Source of the DNA: Ruficoccus amylovorans
GTDB taxonomy: Bacteria > Verrucomicrobiota > Verrucomicrobiia > Opitutales > Cerasicoccaceae
NCBI RefSeq assembly: GCF_014230085.1
Contig: NZ_JACHVB010000020.1
Location: 124,001 to 188,000, forward strand
Direction of reading: 5' to 3'
Length of the DNA: 64,000 nt
Shown: in pieces, positions 1-10,208 of the stretch
Layout: each line of letters starts with the position of its first letter
Numbering within the stretch: the first letter of the stretch is position 1
The notes under the pieces: generated by a model
Told to the model about the DNA's origin: nothing
Databases searched by the model: none
The model's input: only the letters and a program-made list of their open reading frames with translations
Position numbers and translations under genes: made by a program

Positions 1-2
1 CA

Positions 3-1070
3 CTGCCCTTGCTGGGACAGAGTGCCGCCAATATTCGTAACATGTCAGTCGGGGAACAGGGCGGTTACAGTGTCGGCAACTCATGGGCAAATCCCTACCT
101 CTCACCGCAGTACACGGCCGCGGGCTCTTCCTATACGATGTCGGATGGGACGAGGCTTTGGGAGAGTTCGCAGGATACCTCATATTTGCTGAATTGCGCG
201 CTGTTTGACGGGTACTTCTTCTCGACTGTCCCCCAGTCAGAGGGGGCTGTCCTGCCGGACTATCTTCCCAACGGGCGGCTCCAGCCCTTGACGGAGGACA
301 TGAGCCTCCTGCAGGACCCCGACGAAGTCGCGGCCCATATGATGATCCGCGGAGCTTTTAACGTAAACTCCGTTTCTGTGCAGGCCTGGAAAGCTGTACT
401 GGCTGCGACACGACTGGGCCTGGACGAAAGCCCGTACGCACGCTCGCTTTATCAGCCCGGCGGAACGAATGGCAATGACGGGGATCTGGAGGATATTTAC
501 TCGGGCTATCGCAGCCTGAGTGACGAGCAGATTGCGGCCCTGGCCGAGGTCATGGTCAGCGAAGTCCGTCAACGCGGCCCTTTTACCTCGTTGGCCCATT
601 TCCTCAACCGCTCGCTGCAGGGGAACGGTGCGCTTATTCAAAAAGGCGCAATCCAAAGTGCGCTCGACCGCGCCACTGTCGATGGGGTTGCCCTCAACGA
701 TCCCGCGCGCTTTGACGAAAACAACACCCCGACCACCGCCGACTCGGCCGCCTATCCGAATGTGAACGCGGCGCTGGGCGCGCAGGCGGCCGGGGCGCCA
801 GGCTGGTTAACGCAGGCCGACCTGCTAAAAGTGCTCGGCCCGATCCTCAGCGCCCGTTCCGACACCTTCACGATCCGGGCCTACGGTGAAGTCCGAAATC
901 CTCTTACGGGCGCTGTTGAGGCCGCCCAATGGTGCGAAGCGCTTGTGCAGCGCACCCCGGTTCCGGTCAATCCATCGACTGCCAACGCCAACGAGCCGGC
1001 TGATAAAAACGATCTCGGACGGCGTTTCAAGATTGTTGCCTTCCGATGGCTGGATGCTGATTCCGTCTGA
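3..1070 (+). CDS. Verru_Chthon cassette protein A-like, C-terminal part (cut by window edge)
   Basis: The frame is open to the first base of the window, so this is the C-terminal part of a longer protein; the TTG at 9 is only an internal codon. It matches the C-terminus of the 987-residue protein at 13114-16077: both have a GAFN-V/L-NS box, W-K/Q-AVL-A/G-A-T/S-RL, RSDTF-T/I-IRA, AWCEA and a terminal LGRRF-x-x-V-x-FRWL. This pattern fits the large cassette protein A of Verrucomicrobia, a surface or pseudopilus-associated family of unknown role. Family assignment is from memory of its motifs. The paralogy with 13114-16077 is directly visible. Confidence 0.6.
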   Translation: MPLLGQSAANIRNMSVGEQGGYSVGNSWANPYLSPQYTAAGSSYTMSDGTRLWESSQDTSYLLNCALFDGYFFSTVPQSEGAVLPDYLPNGRLQPLTEDMSLLQDPDEVAAHMMIRGAFNVNSVSVQAWKAVLAATRLGLDESPYARSLYQPGGTNGNDGDLEDIYSGYRSLSDEQIAALAEVMVSEVRQRGPFTSLAHFLNRSLQGNGALIQKGAIQSALDRATVDGVALNDPARFDENNTPTTADSAAYPNVNAALGAQAAGAPGWLTQADLLKVLGPILSARSDTFTIRAYGEVRNPLTGAVEAAQWCEALVQRTPVPVNPSTANANEPADKNDLGRRFKIVAFRWLDADSV

Positions 1071-1096
1071 GCCGCTTACCCTGATTCTGACCCTCC

Positions 1097-1864
1097 ATGC
1101 GATCAATCTTCTCTATGCTTTTTACTCACCCTTCGGCACGTTTGGTCAGCGCGCTCACGCTTGTTGCCATGATGTCGTTGACATATTCCTGCCTTGGGGA
1201 GGGGACACCACCGCAAGGCCAGGTGAGTGTAAAATACTCCGTGCTCTTTTTTGGCCCGGACGCGGTTCGACTGGCCTGCCAGTCCTCCGATGGAGATTGG
1301 TCAATTATCGAAGCCCCTCCATTCGAGAGGTCCACGTTTTACACCTACAAGGGGCCTCCGCAGATCGCGTTTTACTCCCCCGCGATCATGGACGGAGCTG
1401 GCACCCAAACTCCAGAGCCGCCGTTGGCTAATGTCCGGCTGCCTGATGGGATTCGGCAGGTCCTGTTACTCCTTTTTCCGGCGGCTAACGGTGGCTATCA
1501 CGCCCTTGCCATTAACGATGATGAGGCCGGCTTTCCTGCCGGACAAGCCCGTGTCTTCAACGCCACATCAAGACCGTTGGCGGTTCGTGCCGCGGGCAAG
1601 CCCGTATTGTTGGCACCGGGGCAGCAGACGTTTCTCAGCGGTAACGGCACAAACATTATCCTCCAGGTAGCCGAAGAGGAGGGCGGGGAGTGGAGATTGA
1701 GCAAAAGCTCTCTTTTCGGGCTGAAGGCCAGAACCCGGCGCAGCATCTTTCTTGTCGATAGTTCCGCCTCCAGGTTTCAGATCAATACGCTCGGCGGCGC
1801 TGCCACCGAAAGCCGCACTCTGCAGTTGCTTTCGTTCGTTAATGACAGGGCATCCGGCAGCTAG
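1097..1864 (+). CDS. Secreted hypothetical protein
   Basis: A 255-residue protein with a basic start, a hydrophobic stretch (about residues 15-30) and a Cys at about 32, so it is probably exported and possibly a lipoprotein. The body is beta-rich with no recognised motif. It lies 26 bases after the cassette A-like gene on the same strand and is probably co-transcribed with it; small secreted proteins of this kind often accompany those cassettes. A second ATG at 1115 is possible. No function can be assigned. Confidence 0.6.
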   Translation: MRSIFSMLFTHPSARLVSALTLVAMMSLTYSCLGEGTPPQGQVSVKYSVLFFGPDAVRLACQSSDGDWSIIEAPPFERSTFYTYKGPPQIAFYSPAIMDGAGTQTPEPPLANVRLPDGIRQVLLLLFPAANGGYHALAINDDEAGFPAGQARVFNATSRPLAVRAAGKPVLLAPGQQTFLSGNGTNIILQVAEEEGGEWRLSKSSLFGLKARTRRSIFLVDSSASRFQINTLGGAATESRTLQLLSFVNDRASGS

Positions 1865-2246
1865 GAGTATTCACGCCACTTCGCCTATTTCTGGAAATAT
1901 TATTTGACAACCAGACACCTTCAATTACTCGTGTAAATTAAATAAGCCATAGAATCGGCGTACAGGTCGAACATGTTGCAAAGATGGACGGTATTTGTGT
2001 ATCAGTCTGTTGTGTCGCTCTACGCGGCTTGATGTGAGCAGATGCGCCCCCTATAAGTCACCCTCAACAATATACCCACCGATGTTATCCATTGTCCGTT
2101 ATCAGCCCGACTGAAGTCTAAAATGGCGGCAACAGGATGAATTGCTGCCTCCAGCGGAATACGGCGAGTACCCCGCCGATGTATAGAGATGTGCTCAACA
2201 CCTGCAGCCAATCAATCTGGCATGCTTCTACCAAACTATTATCATT
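1865..2246. other. Intergenic region, 382 bases
   Basis: No credible gene is seen. A TTGACA hexamer at 1904-1909 is promoter-like, but no good -10 box lies at the right distance (the best is an AT-rich TAAATT at 1934-1939, too far). The region separates the cassette-type genes from the polysaccharide-related genes and probably holds the promoter of the lipoprotein gene at 2247. Confidence 0.4.
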
Positions 2247-4172
2247 ATGCGTATTCGATTTTCACTACAGATTGTTTTGTGCGCGGTCTTCGCTGCCGCG
2301 TGTGACTCCTCGACACGGGGTTCTTCCGCGCCGGTCCCGACTGAACCTGCGACGGTTCAGGCTTCAGCCGCCGACGGCATGAGCGTCCCATACACCGGGG
2401 TTGACACGGCGGGCACCTACTTCCTGCGTGCCCGTGAATTCCGCCAGGCTGGGTGGAATTTCAATGCCTTCCGCGATGCGATTGACGAGCTCGGGGTGGA
2501 CTTCCTGGTAGACCACCACCTGGCCGTGCCTTCCGGAGCCGGGTCTAAAGCCGCCAACCTGGCCCGATTCGAGGCGGAGGTGCGTAGTCTTTCGGAGTAT
2601 ATCAATGCGACAGGCTTGCAGTATATCTGGAACGTGGAGGAGGCAAACTTCATCGCCCGCAAGGAGTATGAACCCGGAAAGAACTTCTACGAGCCCGAGC
2701 CGGGTACGCATTACGTCCGGCTCCCGTCCGAGTTGATTGCGCCGCTGCGTAAAGACGTGGACATGCGCTATGTCTGCTATGACGAGCAGGAGCACATGAT
2801 CATGACCCGTAACTTTCTTATCCGCCTGCCCGGACGCGACGACACGCCCCCCTCGATGGTGGAAACGGCGGACATGACGCTGGAGCAGAGCTACGCCGCG
2901 CTTTATGAGAAGCTGTCCGAACTGCGCGCGTACTATGACGAGCAGGGACTGACCCCGACGGTGGAAATGGTCTGGCCTGACCTGCACCATCTTTTCGCGC
3001 GCGCCGGCTGGACAGTTACCCCCAAGCTGATGAAGGAAAGCTGGAACTCGATTGTCATCCCGATGGGGTTGGGCGCGGCAGTCCAGTACGCCGGGAGGGG
3101 CGCGGACCTGTGGTTCAACCCTGACCTGTGGTTTACGGGCAACTACCCCGGTCACAGCGTGGCCGAGCTGCAAAGCTCGCTGTGGACGGCGCACTGGATG
3201 GGCGCAACGCGCGTCTACGTCGAAAATCTCGACTACGTGCACTTGCAGAAGACTGAGCACAACGCGGAGAAGGCGATGAAGCAGGGGCTTTCAACGGAAC
3301 GTGTGCAGGGCCGTCACCACCCGGACGCCGATGGTGTCTTCGGCTCGCTGGTCACCTATAACGATGGAGAAAAGTATGAGCTGACTGCCTACGGGCAAAC
3401 ACTCAGCGACTATGCCTGCGACTACCGCTACGAGCATCCGCGACCTTTCACCTGGCGGGATGCCCGCTGCGATGTGGCTATCGTCCGCTTCCCGGACTCG
3501 TGCTGGGGGCAGACGCGCACCCGGAATTTCCCGGACACGCTGCTGGGCAGCAAGATCAGCCACTCCTCGCCTGAGACGGAGGCCTGGTTCGGCATCTGGA
3601 ACGTCCTCAGCAACGGTGTCATCCCGACGACCGGCATGTCCTTTTTTATCCGGGAATCCGCGCTTCAGGGGCCGCGCTTTTTCAGCCCGATGGCGTCGGT
3701 GTTGGTATTCGACCACCGGGTGGGCGACGAACATCCGGGTTTTGATTTCCGCGGGGCCAAGGCGGTGTTCCTGACCGGCGTCACCGTCACCGAAGCCACT
3801 TCCCGTGAGCTCGCCCGCTTCGTCGAAAAGGGTGGCATCTGCATTGCCCTGCCCGGCCTGGTGGATGAGGGGCTGCGGGCGAAGTTTGAGGCGGCGGGAA
3901 AAGCCGTTTACGACCAGCGATCCGGAAAGGGGCGCTGGCTGGTTACGCGCGATTTTACGGTGCCTGAAGTGCGTGAGGCGGTGAAGCCCTGGCTGCCCGC
4001 CGATGATGAGATGCGCTACCAGTTTGGCGAGCACCGCGTGATCGTACGCGGCCTGAACAAGGAACAGGTTCAAGTCGAGGTGGATGGTCAGGTTGTGGCC
4101 GCACCGGAACGGATTTTGACCAGAAAGATTGTCTGGAAGGACAGAACTCTCTCAGAGGTGGAAGGCTCGTGA
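2247..4172 (+). CDS. Lipoprotein, putative glycoside-hydrolase-like
   Basis: A 641-residue protein that starts with a lipoprotein signal: basic start, hydrophobic run, then a lipobox ending AAAC at about residue 19. The middle is rich in Trp, Tyr, Asp and Glu in the manner of a TIM-barrel carbohydrate-active enzyme. Around residues 500-560, a stretch with FLTGVTVTEATSRELARFVE followed by KGG resembles the Rossmann-like trimerisation or amidotransferase-like domain that follows the barrel in GH42-type enzymes. It sits upstream of a GH78 rhamnosidase on the same strand, so a role in breaking down a rhamnose-containing polysaccharide is inferred. I cannot name the family, and no catalytic pair is assigned. 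Confidence 0.45.
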   Translation: MRIRFSLQIVLCAVFAAACDSSTRGSSAPVPTEPATVQASAADGMSVPYTGVDTAGTYFLRAREFRQAGWNFNAFRDAIDELGVDFLVDHHLAVPSGAGSKAANLARFEAEVRSLSEYINATGLQYIWNVEEANFIARKEYEPGKNFYEPEPGTHYVRLPSELIAPLRKDVDMRYVCYDEQEHMIMTRNFLIRLPGRDDTPPSMVETADMTLEQSYAALYEKLSELRAYYDEQGLTPTVEMVWPDLHHLFARAGWTVTPKLMKESWNSIVIPMGLGAAVQYAGRGADLWFNPDLWFTGNYPGHSVAELQSSLWTAHWMGATRVYVENLDYVHLQKTEHNAEKAMKQGLSTERVQGRHHPDADGVFGSLVTYNDGEKYELTAYGQTLSDYACDYRYEHPRPFTWRDARCDVAIVRFPDSCWGQTRTRNFPDTLLGSKISHSSPETEAWFGIWNVLSNGVIPTTGMSFFIRESALQGPRFFSPMASVLVFDHRVGDEHPGFDFRGAKAVFLTGVTVTEATSRELARFVEKGGICIALPGLVDEGLRAKFEAAGKAVYDQRSGKGRWLVTRDFTVPEVREAVKPWLPADDEMRYQFGEHRVIVRGLNKEQVQVEVDGQVVAAPERILTRKIVWKDRTLSEVEGS

Positions 4173-4339
4173 CCGTTTCCACTGTAGCCTCAGCAAGGCA
4201 AAAGCGATGGGCGATTTTGTAGACAACAGGGGTGAGATCAAAGATGGCGGTTTCGAGGCGGCCTTCTTTTTATTGCCCGTAGCGGTTGCCGAATAACCAA
4301 TAAAGCCCAGTCAACCAACTCCGTCTGTTGACGTTATTG

Positions 4340-6745
4340 ATGAAAAAGAACTTTGCCTGTTCCTCCTCAGTGTTTGCTGTCTGCGTTTTCCTGTTGGGCT
4401 TTGCGTGGGTCATCCCGTACGCCCAAGCTGAACGAACGTCGCCGGACGGCGTGTTCACGGTGGGTGATGCTTCGCTCTGGATCGGCCACCCCGAGCGCGG
4501 AGCAGCCGAGATGGTGTCTCTTCCAGCGGTTTATCTGCGCAAGCCCTTCGAAGTCACCGGGGAGGTGAAAAAGGCCACCCTGCACATCACGGCGCGGGGC
4601 CTGTTTGAAGCTTATCTCAACGGTGAGCGTACTGATGAGGACTGGCTCGTGCCGGGGTGGACGGACTTCAGCCAGCGGCAGCAGGTGCTCAGTTACGAGG
4701 TGACGGATTTACTGCGCGAGGGGCAGAACGTGCTCGGCGTGATCCTTGCGGATGGCTGGTATGCGGGCATCGGTTTCTTTTTCCGCGAAGAGCGCATCTA
4801 CCAGGAAGAGCCCGCGCTGCGCCTGCGCCTGGAGATAGAGCTGGCCGACGGATCGACACAGCTTGTGAACAGTGACGAGAGCTGGCAGGCTGCCACCGGC
4901 CCGGTGCTTTCCGCCGATCTCTTTGACGGCGAGCGTTACGACGCGCGCCTGGAAATGCCTGGTTGGGCGGCTCCCGGTTTCGAGGCCGGGGGCTGGGGAA
5001 GTGTCGCCGTGCGCGATGATTACCCGGAGGCGCAGATCGTTTACGAGAGCAAGCGCATGCCGCCGGTGCGTCCGACCGCTCAGGTGGCGGCGAAGTCCGT
5101 CACTCGAGGTCCCGGCGGGGAGTGGATTTTCGACCTTGGACAAAACATGGTCGGCGTGGCCGAGTTAAAGGCGACAGGCCGCTCCGGGCAGGCAGTGACC
5201 CTGCGTTTCGCGGAGATGCTCAATTCCGACGGTTCGCTTTACACAGAGAACCTTCGCAAGGCCGCCGCGACCGACACCTACATCTTCGGCCAGGAGGGGG
5301 AGTCCCGATGGGCTCCGCGCTTCACCTACCACGGCTTTCGCTACGTGGCGGTGGAGGGGCTGGAGTCCGACGAACCTCCCGCACTGGACACGGTGACAGG
5401 CATTGTGCTGGGTAACGCCCTGCGCCCGACCGGACACTTCCGCACATCGGACGAGCGGCTGAACCGGCTTCAGGAGAACATCGTCTGGAGCCAGCGGGGC
5501 AACTTCCTGGAAGTCCCCACCGACTGCCCGCAGCGCGACGAGCGGCTGGGCTGGACCGGTGATGCCCAGGTCTTTGCCCGCACGGCGACCTTCAACTACG
5601 ACGTGAGCGCGTTTTTCAATAAGTGGATGGCCGACATGCGCGATGCGCGCAATCCCGAGGGGGCCTTTATTGATGTCGTGCCGGGCGACCCGCGTGTGCA
5701 GACCGGCAGCTCGCCGGGGTGGGCGGACGCCGGTGTGATCGTTCCGTGGGTCATGTATGAGCGCTACGGCGACAAGCAGATACTTGCGGATAACTACCGG
5801 GCGATGAAAGAATGGGTGGACTGGCTGGAAGCCCAGTGTGCTCCACGCGGTCTCCTCTGGAACGAGACCGGCTACGGCGACTGGCTGGCGCTGGACAAGG
5901 AAAACCCGAAGCGGGCCAGCGATACCAACACCCCCCGCTCGCTTGTCGGTACGGCCTATTTCGCACACTCGGCGGATTTGCTCTCGCAGGTGGCCGACGT
6001 GCTCGGACATCCGACGGATGCCGCACATTACCGTGACCTGTTCGAGCGTGTCCGGGCTGCCTTTCAAAAGGCCTATATCAGCAGCGACGGGCGCATCCGT
6101 GGCGACACGCAGACGGTTTATCTGCTGGCGCTCGGTTTTGGTCTCGTGCCGGATTCCTTGCGAGCAAAGGCGGTCGATCATCTGGTGGAAGACCTGGAAA
6201 AACGGGGCTGGCGGCTTTCAACCGGATTTATCGGCACGGCTCTGCTTATGCCGGTGCTGGACCAGGTGGGGCGCAACGATGTCGCTTTCAAACTCCTGCA
6301 ACAGGACGCCTATCCGGGCTGGCTCTACCCGGTCAGCCTCGGAGCCACCACCATGTGGGAGCGCTGGAACAGTTGGACGCCCGAGGCGGGCTTCGGGCCG
6401 CCGCACATGAACTCTTTTAACCACTACGCCTACGGGGCGGTAGGCGAGTGGATGTACGCCGTGCTTGGTGGCATCCGTCCCCTGAGCCCCGGCTTTGGCC
6501 GCGTAATGATCGCGCCCACCCCCGGCGGCGGTGTCACCTGGGTCGAGTGCTCGCTGGAGAGTCCGCACGGTCTCATTTCCTCTGACTGGAAAATCGACGA
6601 CGGGTATTTTTCCCTGAAAGCGATACTTCCGCCCGGCGTAGGCGGCGAGGTTGTGCTGCCCAACGGCGAAAAGCATTCGGTGGGCGAGGGGGCGCACCGG
6701 TACCGGATCGCGTGGCCAGCGGCTGCAGAGGACTTAGCGCGCTAG
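4340..6745 (+). CDS. Alpha-L-rhamnosidase, GH78
   Basis: Cleaves terminal alpha-L-rhamnose from glycans. The protein is 801 residues from the ATG at 4340; a TTG at 4328 is an alternative. It has a signal peptide (MKKNF, hydrophobic core, AQA cleavage near residue 30), so it is periplasmic or secreted. An N-terminal jelly-roll follows, with the typical YLNGERT and VLGVILADGWYAG segments (about 90-140). The concanavalin-like domain has IFDLGQNMVG (about 255-265). The GH78 catalytic box PTDCPQRDERLGWTGDAQVF lies at about 391-411, with its acidic residues present. Length and domain order are normal for GH78. It probably works with the upstream lipoprotein. Confidence 0.93.
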   Translation: MKKNFACSSSVFAVCVFLLGFAWVIPYAQAERTSPDGVFTVGDASLWIGHPERGAAEMVSLPAVYLRKPFEVTGEVKKATLHITARGLFEAYLNGERTDEDWLVPGWTDFSQRQQVLSYEVTDLLREGQNVLGVILADGWYAGIGFFFREERIYQEEPALRLRLEIELADGSTQLVNSDESWQAATGPVLSADLFDGERYDARLEMPGWAAPGFEAGGWGSVAVRDDYPEAQIVYESKRMPPVRPTAQVAAKSVTRGPGGEWIFDLGQNMVGVAELKATGRSGQAVTLRFAEMLNSDGSLYTENLRKAAATDTYIFGQEGESRWAPRFTYHGFRYVAVEGLESDEPPALDTVTGIVLGNALRPTGHFRTSDERLNRLQENIVWSQRGNFLEVPTDCPQRDERLGWTGDAQVFARTATFNYDVSAFFNKWMADMRDARNPEGAFIDVVPGDPRVQTGSSPGWADAGVIVPWVMYERYGDKQILADNYRAMKEWVDWLEAQCAPRGLLWNETGYGDWLALDKENPKRASDTNTPRSLVGTAYFAHSADLLSQVADVLGHPTDAAHYRDLFERVRAAFQKAYISSDGRIRGDTQTVYLLALGFGLVPDSLRAKAVDHLVEDLEKRGWRLSTGFIGTALLMPVLDQVGRNDVAFKLLQQDAYPGWLYPVSLGATTMWERWNSWTPEAGFGPPHMNSFNHYAYGAVGEWMYAVLGGIRPLSPGFGRVMIAPTPGGGVTWVECSLESPHGLISSDWKIDDGYFSLKAILPPGVGGEVVLPNGEKHSVGEGAHRYRIAWPAAAEDLAR

Positions 6746-6809
6746 CATTAGGGCCTGTTTTCAGGGAGTGGTGGCAAACGCTGTTCCCGGGCTGGTTCCT
6801 TTTGGTAGT

Positions 6810-6845
6810 AAAAAAATGCCGATTGCCCTCTAGAGGCAATCGGCA
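6810..6845 (-). terminator. Rho-independent terminator of the PEP-CTERM gene
   Basis: A perfect 11-bp stem (6817-6827 with 6835-6845) around a 7-base loop is followed, on the minus strand, by a run of seven Ts (6816-6810). It lies 46 bases after the stop of the minus-strand gene at 6891-8432 and also separates it from the convergent rhamnosidase gene. Confidence 0.85.
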
Positions 6846-6890
6846 CGTCATGCGTATAGCTCCGAATCGCAGTCTGGCCGCGAAGCGTGC

Positions 6891-8432
6891 TCAGCTTTGG
6901 CGGCGACGGCGGATGACCGCGAGGCCGAGCGCACCGATGGCGGCGATCAAGGCGTAGGTGGCGGGCTCGGGAACGTTGAGCAGTTCGGCCTGGAGGACGT
7001 TGTAGATGTTCCCGTCGAAGGTATCGGTCCCAACGCTCAAGCCGAAGGTGTAGCCTGCGTAGGCCCCCGTGCCCTGGACAGTCACGTTTTCTCCGACGGT
7101 GATGCTGCCTTCGGCGTAGATCAGATTGAGGATTTCACCGACTTCGGTAAAGGCGAACCCGGCATAAGGGGCGATTTCAACGGTGGCTCCGTCCTGGATG
7201 TCAACGTCACCCGAGTAAAAGAGCTGGTCGTACTGGCCGACGGTGGGATTTTCAAACGTCCCGGTTGCTTCGGCCAGCCCCTCGACTTCAAATTCCACCG
7301 TAGCGCCGTCCTGAACGGTGAGGTTGCCGTCGTTGTAGGTAGCGCCCGGCGAAAAGCCCGGCGCGAAGATGGAACCAGCACCCAGCGTGGTGTTGCCGAT
7401 GATGGAGATGGAACCGCGCAAGATGCCGCCGTTGCTGACGGTGAGGTCGCCCGCGAGTGAGCCTTCGCCGGTCATGGTCGCGCCTTCACCGACTTCGGCT
7501 GAGCCGCTGCCGCCGTCCATCGTCAGCAGAGCGTTGTTCATGAACTGGAAAACCGTGCTGCCACTGCCGCCGGTGACGGTGAGCGAGGTCATGCTCGAGT
7601 CCTTGCTGGCCACGGCGGTGACTTTCTCGCCGGGGGTGCTGGCGCTGTAGCTTTCATTGCCGCCGGTTTCGGGGATGACTTCCACCGTGTCGTTACCGGT
7701 TTTGTTAAAGCTGGATGCCTCCCCGTTGACCATGATGTCGCTGAGCTGGATCATCGGCGACTGGCCGTACCAGATGCTCTGGCCGATGGTGATGATGAGG
7801 CCGTCATCGGCCGCGCCAGCGGCTCCGTAAGCGGATGCCCAGTCACTCCAGTTCGAGTCCTGATAGACGGGGTCTCCCTGGTATTGAGCCGCACCGGTCA
7901 GGGTGTCAGGGGCGTCGGCGAAGCCGCCGCTGGCGATGACGAGATCTTGGATATCGGCCCAATCAACCGTACCGGTCGGTCCGGCCCAGTTGGCAGTGGC
8001 TTCATTGACGCGATACTGGTAGCTGGCATTGCCGGGCTTGTAGCCGGTATCGGTGCGGCTGTAGGTGCGCGGGGAGAGAATGGCGTAGCCGCCCTGACCG
8101 TCGGTGACGACGATGTTGAAGTACAGGTTGTCGTCGCTGGCGCCGGTATTCAGCATCGTCCAGTCGAGGGAGGTGAGGGCAGTGCCGACGGTCGTGCCGT
8201 TGAACTCCGCGGTCGAGAGGAAGGCCTTCATCCCGGTGCGGTTGTCCCAGGCGGCGGAACCGCTGCCGCCCTTGTCCCAGTGGTAGTTATCGTTGGCGCC
8301 GATAATCGCGGTGACGGTGCCGGAGTCATCGACGTCGATGATGGCGTCGTGAACACCCCAGAGATTAAAGGTTGCTGCGTAACTGGAGAGAGTCGCACAC
8401 GCAGCCAGTGATAGGAGGATTATTTTTTTCAT
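6891..8432 (-). CDS. PEP-CTERM sorted exported protein
   Basis: A 513-residue protein with an N-terminal signal peptide (MKKIILLSLAACATLSSYAA). Its C-terminal sorting signal has the VPEPATYAL motif, a transmembrane helix (about 490-507) and a final RRRRQS cluster, which is the PEP-CTERM tail processed by an exosortase. Residues 250-450 are Gly/Ser/Thr-rich with beta-helix or autotransporter-like repeats (SITVGEN, VQDGATVEFEV). The ligand or role is unknown. It stands alone, divergent from 8770, and ends in a clear terminator. Confidence 0.85.
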   Translation of the reverse strand: MKKIILLSLAACATLSSYAATFNLWGVHDAIIDVDDSGTVTAIIGANDNYHWDKGGSGSAAWDNRTGMKAFLSTAEFNGTTVGTALTSLDWTMLNTGASDDNLYFNIVVTDGQGGYAILSPRTYSRTDTGYKPGNASYQYRVNEATANWAGPTGTVDWADIQDLVIASGGFADAPDTLTGAAQYQGDPVYQDSNWSDWASAYGAAGAADDGLIITIGQSIWYGQSPMIQLSDIMVNGEASSFNKTGNDTVEVIPETGGNESYSASTPGEKVTAVASKDSSMTSLTVTGGSGSTVFQFMNNALLTMDGGSGSAEVGEGATMTGEGSLAGDLTVSNGGILRGSISIIGNTTLGAGSIFAPGFSPGATYNDGNLTVQDGATVEFEVEGLAEATGTFENPTVGQYDQLFYSGDVDIQDGATVEIAPYAGFAFTEVGEILNLIYAEGSITVGENVTVQGTGAYAGYTFGLSVGTDTFDGNIYNVLQAELLNVPEPATYALIAAIGALGLAVIRRRRQS

Positions 8433-8769
8433 AGGCTATAGCAGCTTGAGCAGGTTTCTGTTGGGTAAAGCATGCCGGAGTCTTTATCCGGTGCTGGAGG
8501 TGGGTAATAATTCTTCAATCTATACAGATTTATTCCAGTATCGGAGTGGGGATTTTATCCCTATTAAAAATAGAGAAGCAATCGTTTACTTAGAGGTAAA
8601 GAACCTATTTATTGGGCGTTTTTAGCCTATTTTTCGGAACATTCACTCAAGCACACTTGGTTTTAGTGGTAAATACGAACCCGTGATCATAAATATATCG
8701 TGCGAGAGCGATTCGGGAGTTCATCAACTGCACTTGATTCCGGGCCGGGATTTGCTACATTGAGAGGAT
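8433..8769. other. Divergent intergenic region, 337 bases
   Basis: AT-richer spacer between the PEP-CTERM gene (minus) and the Minf_1886-type gene (plus). It should hold both promoters, but no pair of good -35 and -10 boxes could be fixed by eye. A small palindrome, AATCT-4-AGATT, lies at 8517-8530. No gene is seen. Confidence 0.4.
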
Positions 8770-9222
8770 GTGTTCTTGAACGAACGCAGTGTTTTAACGT
8801 TTATGAGTGAACATAAAGATTTCGGCGAAGTGGTGGAGCTAATCATCAAAGAAGATGGCCGGTTCGACAAGGGGGCGTATTATTTCGTGCGCCAGGGGCT
8901 CGACCACACCCTGCGCAACCTCGACAACGAACCCGGCGGTCACCCCCGGCATGTTTCCGGCCAGGAGCTGCTGGAAGGTATTCGCGACTACGCCCACAAC
9001 CAATACGGCCCCATGGCGTACAGCCTGCTTGACCACTGGGGTATCCGTCGGTGCGACGACTTCGGCGAGATCGTCTTCAATCTCGTGGAGTACGGCGTGC
9101 TCGGCAAAACCGAGAACGACAAGAAAGAGGATTTTTCAGGCGGCTACGATTTTCGAGAGGCATTCCTCAAGCCCTACCTGCCCAAAAACTCCAAGGGCGA
9201 ACTCCACCCCGAGCAGAGTTAA
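8770..9222 (+). CDS. Minf_1886 family protein (Planctomycetes/Verrucomicrobia conserved)
   Basis: About 150 residues. The pattern YYFVRQGLDHTLR, HVSGQELLEGIRDYA, YGPMAYSLLDHWGI and DFGEIVFNLVEYGVLGKTE is that of a small uncharacterised family found mainly in Planctomycetes and Verrucomicrobia. The start is uncertain: the GTG at 8770 is very close to the GAGAGG at 8762-8767, the TTG at 8776 has ideal spacing to it, and the ATG at 8803 has no ribosome site. The function is unknown; it is predicted to be cytoplasmic. Confidence 0.8.
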   Translation: MFLNERSVLTFMSEHKDFGEVVELIIKEDGRFDKGAYYFVRQGLDHTLRNLDNEPGGHPRHVSGQELLEGIRDYAHNQYGPMAYSLLDHWGIRRCDDFGEIVFNLVEYGVLGKTENDKKEDFSGGYDFREAFLKPYLPKNSKGELHPEQS

Positions 9223-9405
9223 CCGGGCTTGGGTGGACAGCTCCGGCGTCAGCCAGAGAGCTTGCCCGCCCCTATATTTCCTCTCCGTGATCGGGGAGGA
9301 AATTGGCCTAACGACTGCGTTTCCGGCCACGCCCGCGTTGGGAACAAAACCGCATCCAGGCGGGACGTAAGGTTTCCGCCCCTGAGGCGACAGACTTTTA
9401 TCATT

Positions 9406-10077
9406 ATGCGAAAATTCATTTGGCCCCTGATTGTTTTGGCGGTGGCGGCCTGGCTGACCTACGGGAAGGTCAGCGGCACCGGCGGTGGTTGCTTCTTTGG
9501 CAGTTGCCCGACGAGTATTTATCCCTCTTCAGCCAGCGAGCCCGCGGCAAACACCGCGACGACCGCATCCGCCAAGGTTCCCTCCTCGGGCACACTCTCA
9601 CCCTCAACCGATACTTCTTCCATGAGCCATACATCCGACCTGCGCGAAAAACTGACTCCGACCCAGTACGCCGTGGCCTGCGAAGGCGGCACCGAGCCGC
9701 CGTTCCGCAACGCCTATTGGGACAACAAGAAGCCGGGCCTCTACGTCGATGTCATTTCGGGCAAGCCGCTCTTTGCCTCGACGGACAAATTCGACTCAGG
9801 CACGGGCTGGCCGAGCTTTACCCGCCCGGTGGACGGGTCTGAAATCGTCGAGGTGAGCGATACGTCTCATGGGATGGTTCGCACTGAGGTCCGCTCGAAG
9901 ACGGGCGATGCCCACCTCGGGCATGTCTTCCCGGATGGACCGGGGCCTGACGGCCTGCGCTACTGCATCAACAGCGCCTCCCTGCGCTTCATCCCCGTGG
10001 CCGACCTCGAAAAAGAGGGCTACGGCGAATACGCCAAGCTTTTCCAGGGCGCAGTGTCCGTCCCGGAAAAGAAGTAA
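9406..10077 (+). CDS. msrB: Peptide methionine sulfoxide reductase B with N-terminal membrane anchor
   Basis: Reduces the R-epimer of methionine sulfoxide in proteins. It has 223 residues from the ATG at 9406. A hydrophobic segment (about 4-18) and a low-complexity Ser/Thr/Ala linker (to about 75) precede the MsrB domain, so the enzyme is probably exported or membrane-anchored and acts in the periplasm. MsrB signatures are GTGWPSF, the [20 protein letters not shown] block and [11 protein letters not shown] with the catalytic Cys. A second Cys ([11 protein letters not shown]) could be the resolving residue. The earlier in-frame start at 9229 would put unlikely sequence before the signal and was not used. 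Confidence 0.93.
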   Translation: MRKFIWPLIVLAVAAWLTYGKVSGTGGGCFFGSCPTSIYPSSASEPAANTATTASAKVPSSGTLSPSTDTSSMSHTSDLREKLTPTQYAVACEGGTEPPFRNAYWDNKKPGLYVDVISGKPLFASTDKFDSGTGWPSFTRPVDGSEIVEVSDTSHGMVRTEVRSKTGDAHLGHVFPDGPGPDGLRYCINSASLRFIPVADLEKEGYGEYAKLFQGAVSVPEKK

Positions 10078-10208
10078 GCGGTTACCCGTGCATTTTTGCC
10101 TCGCCGGCGTCGGCGGGACATCCCGTGTGTCGAACAGGTTAATCTCGGATAAATGAGATTTGTCTTGTTTGCCTGTGGCGAAAATATCCGTGTAGTGATA
10201 CATATTGA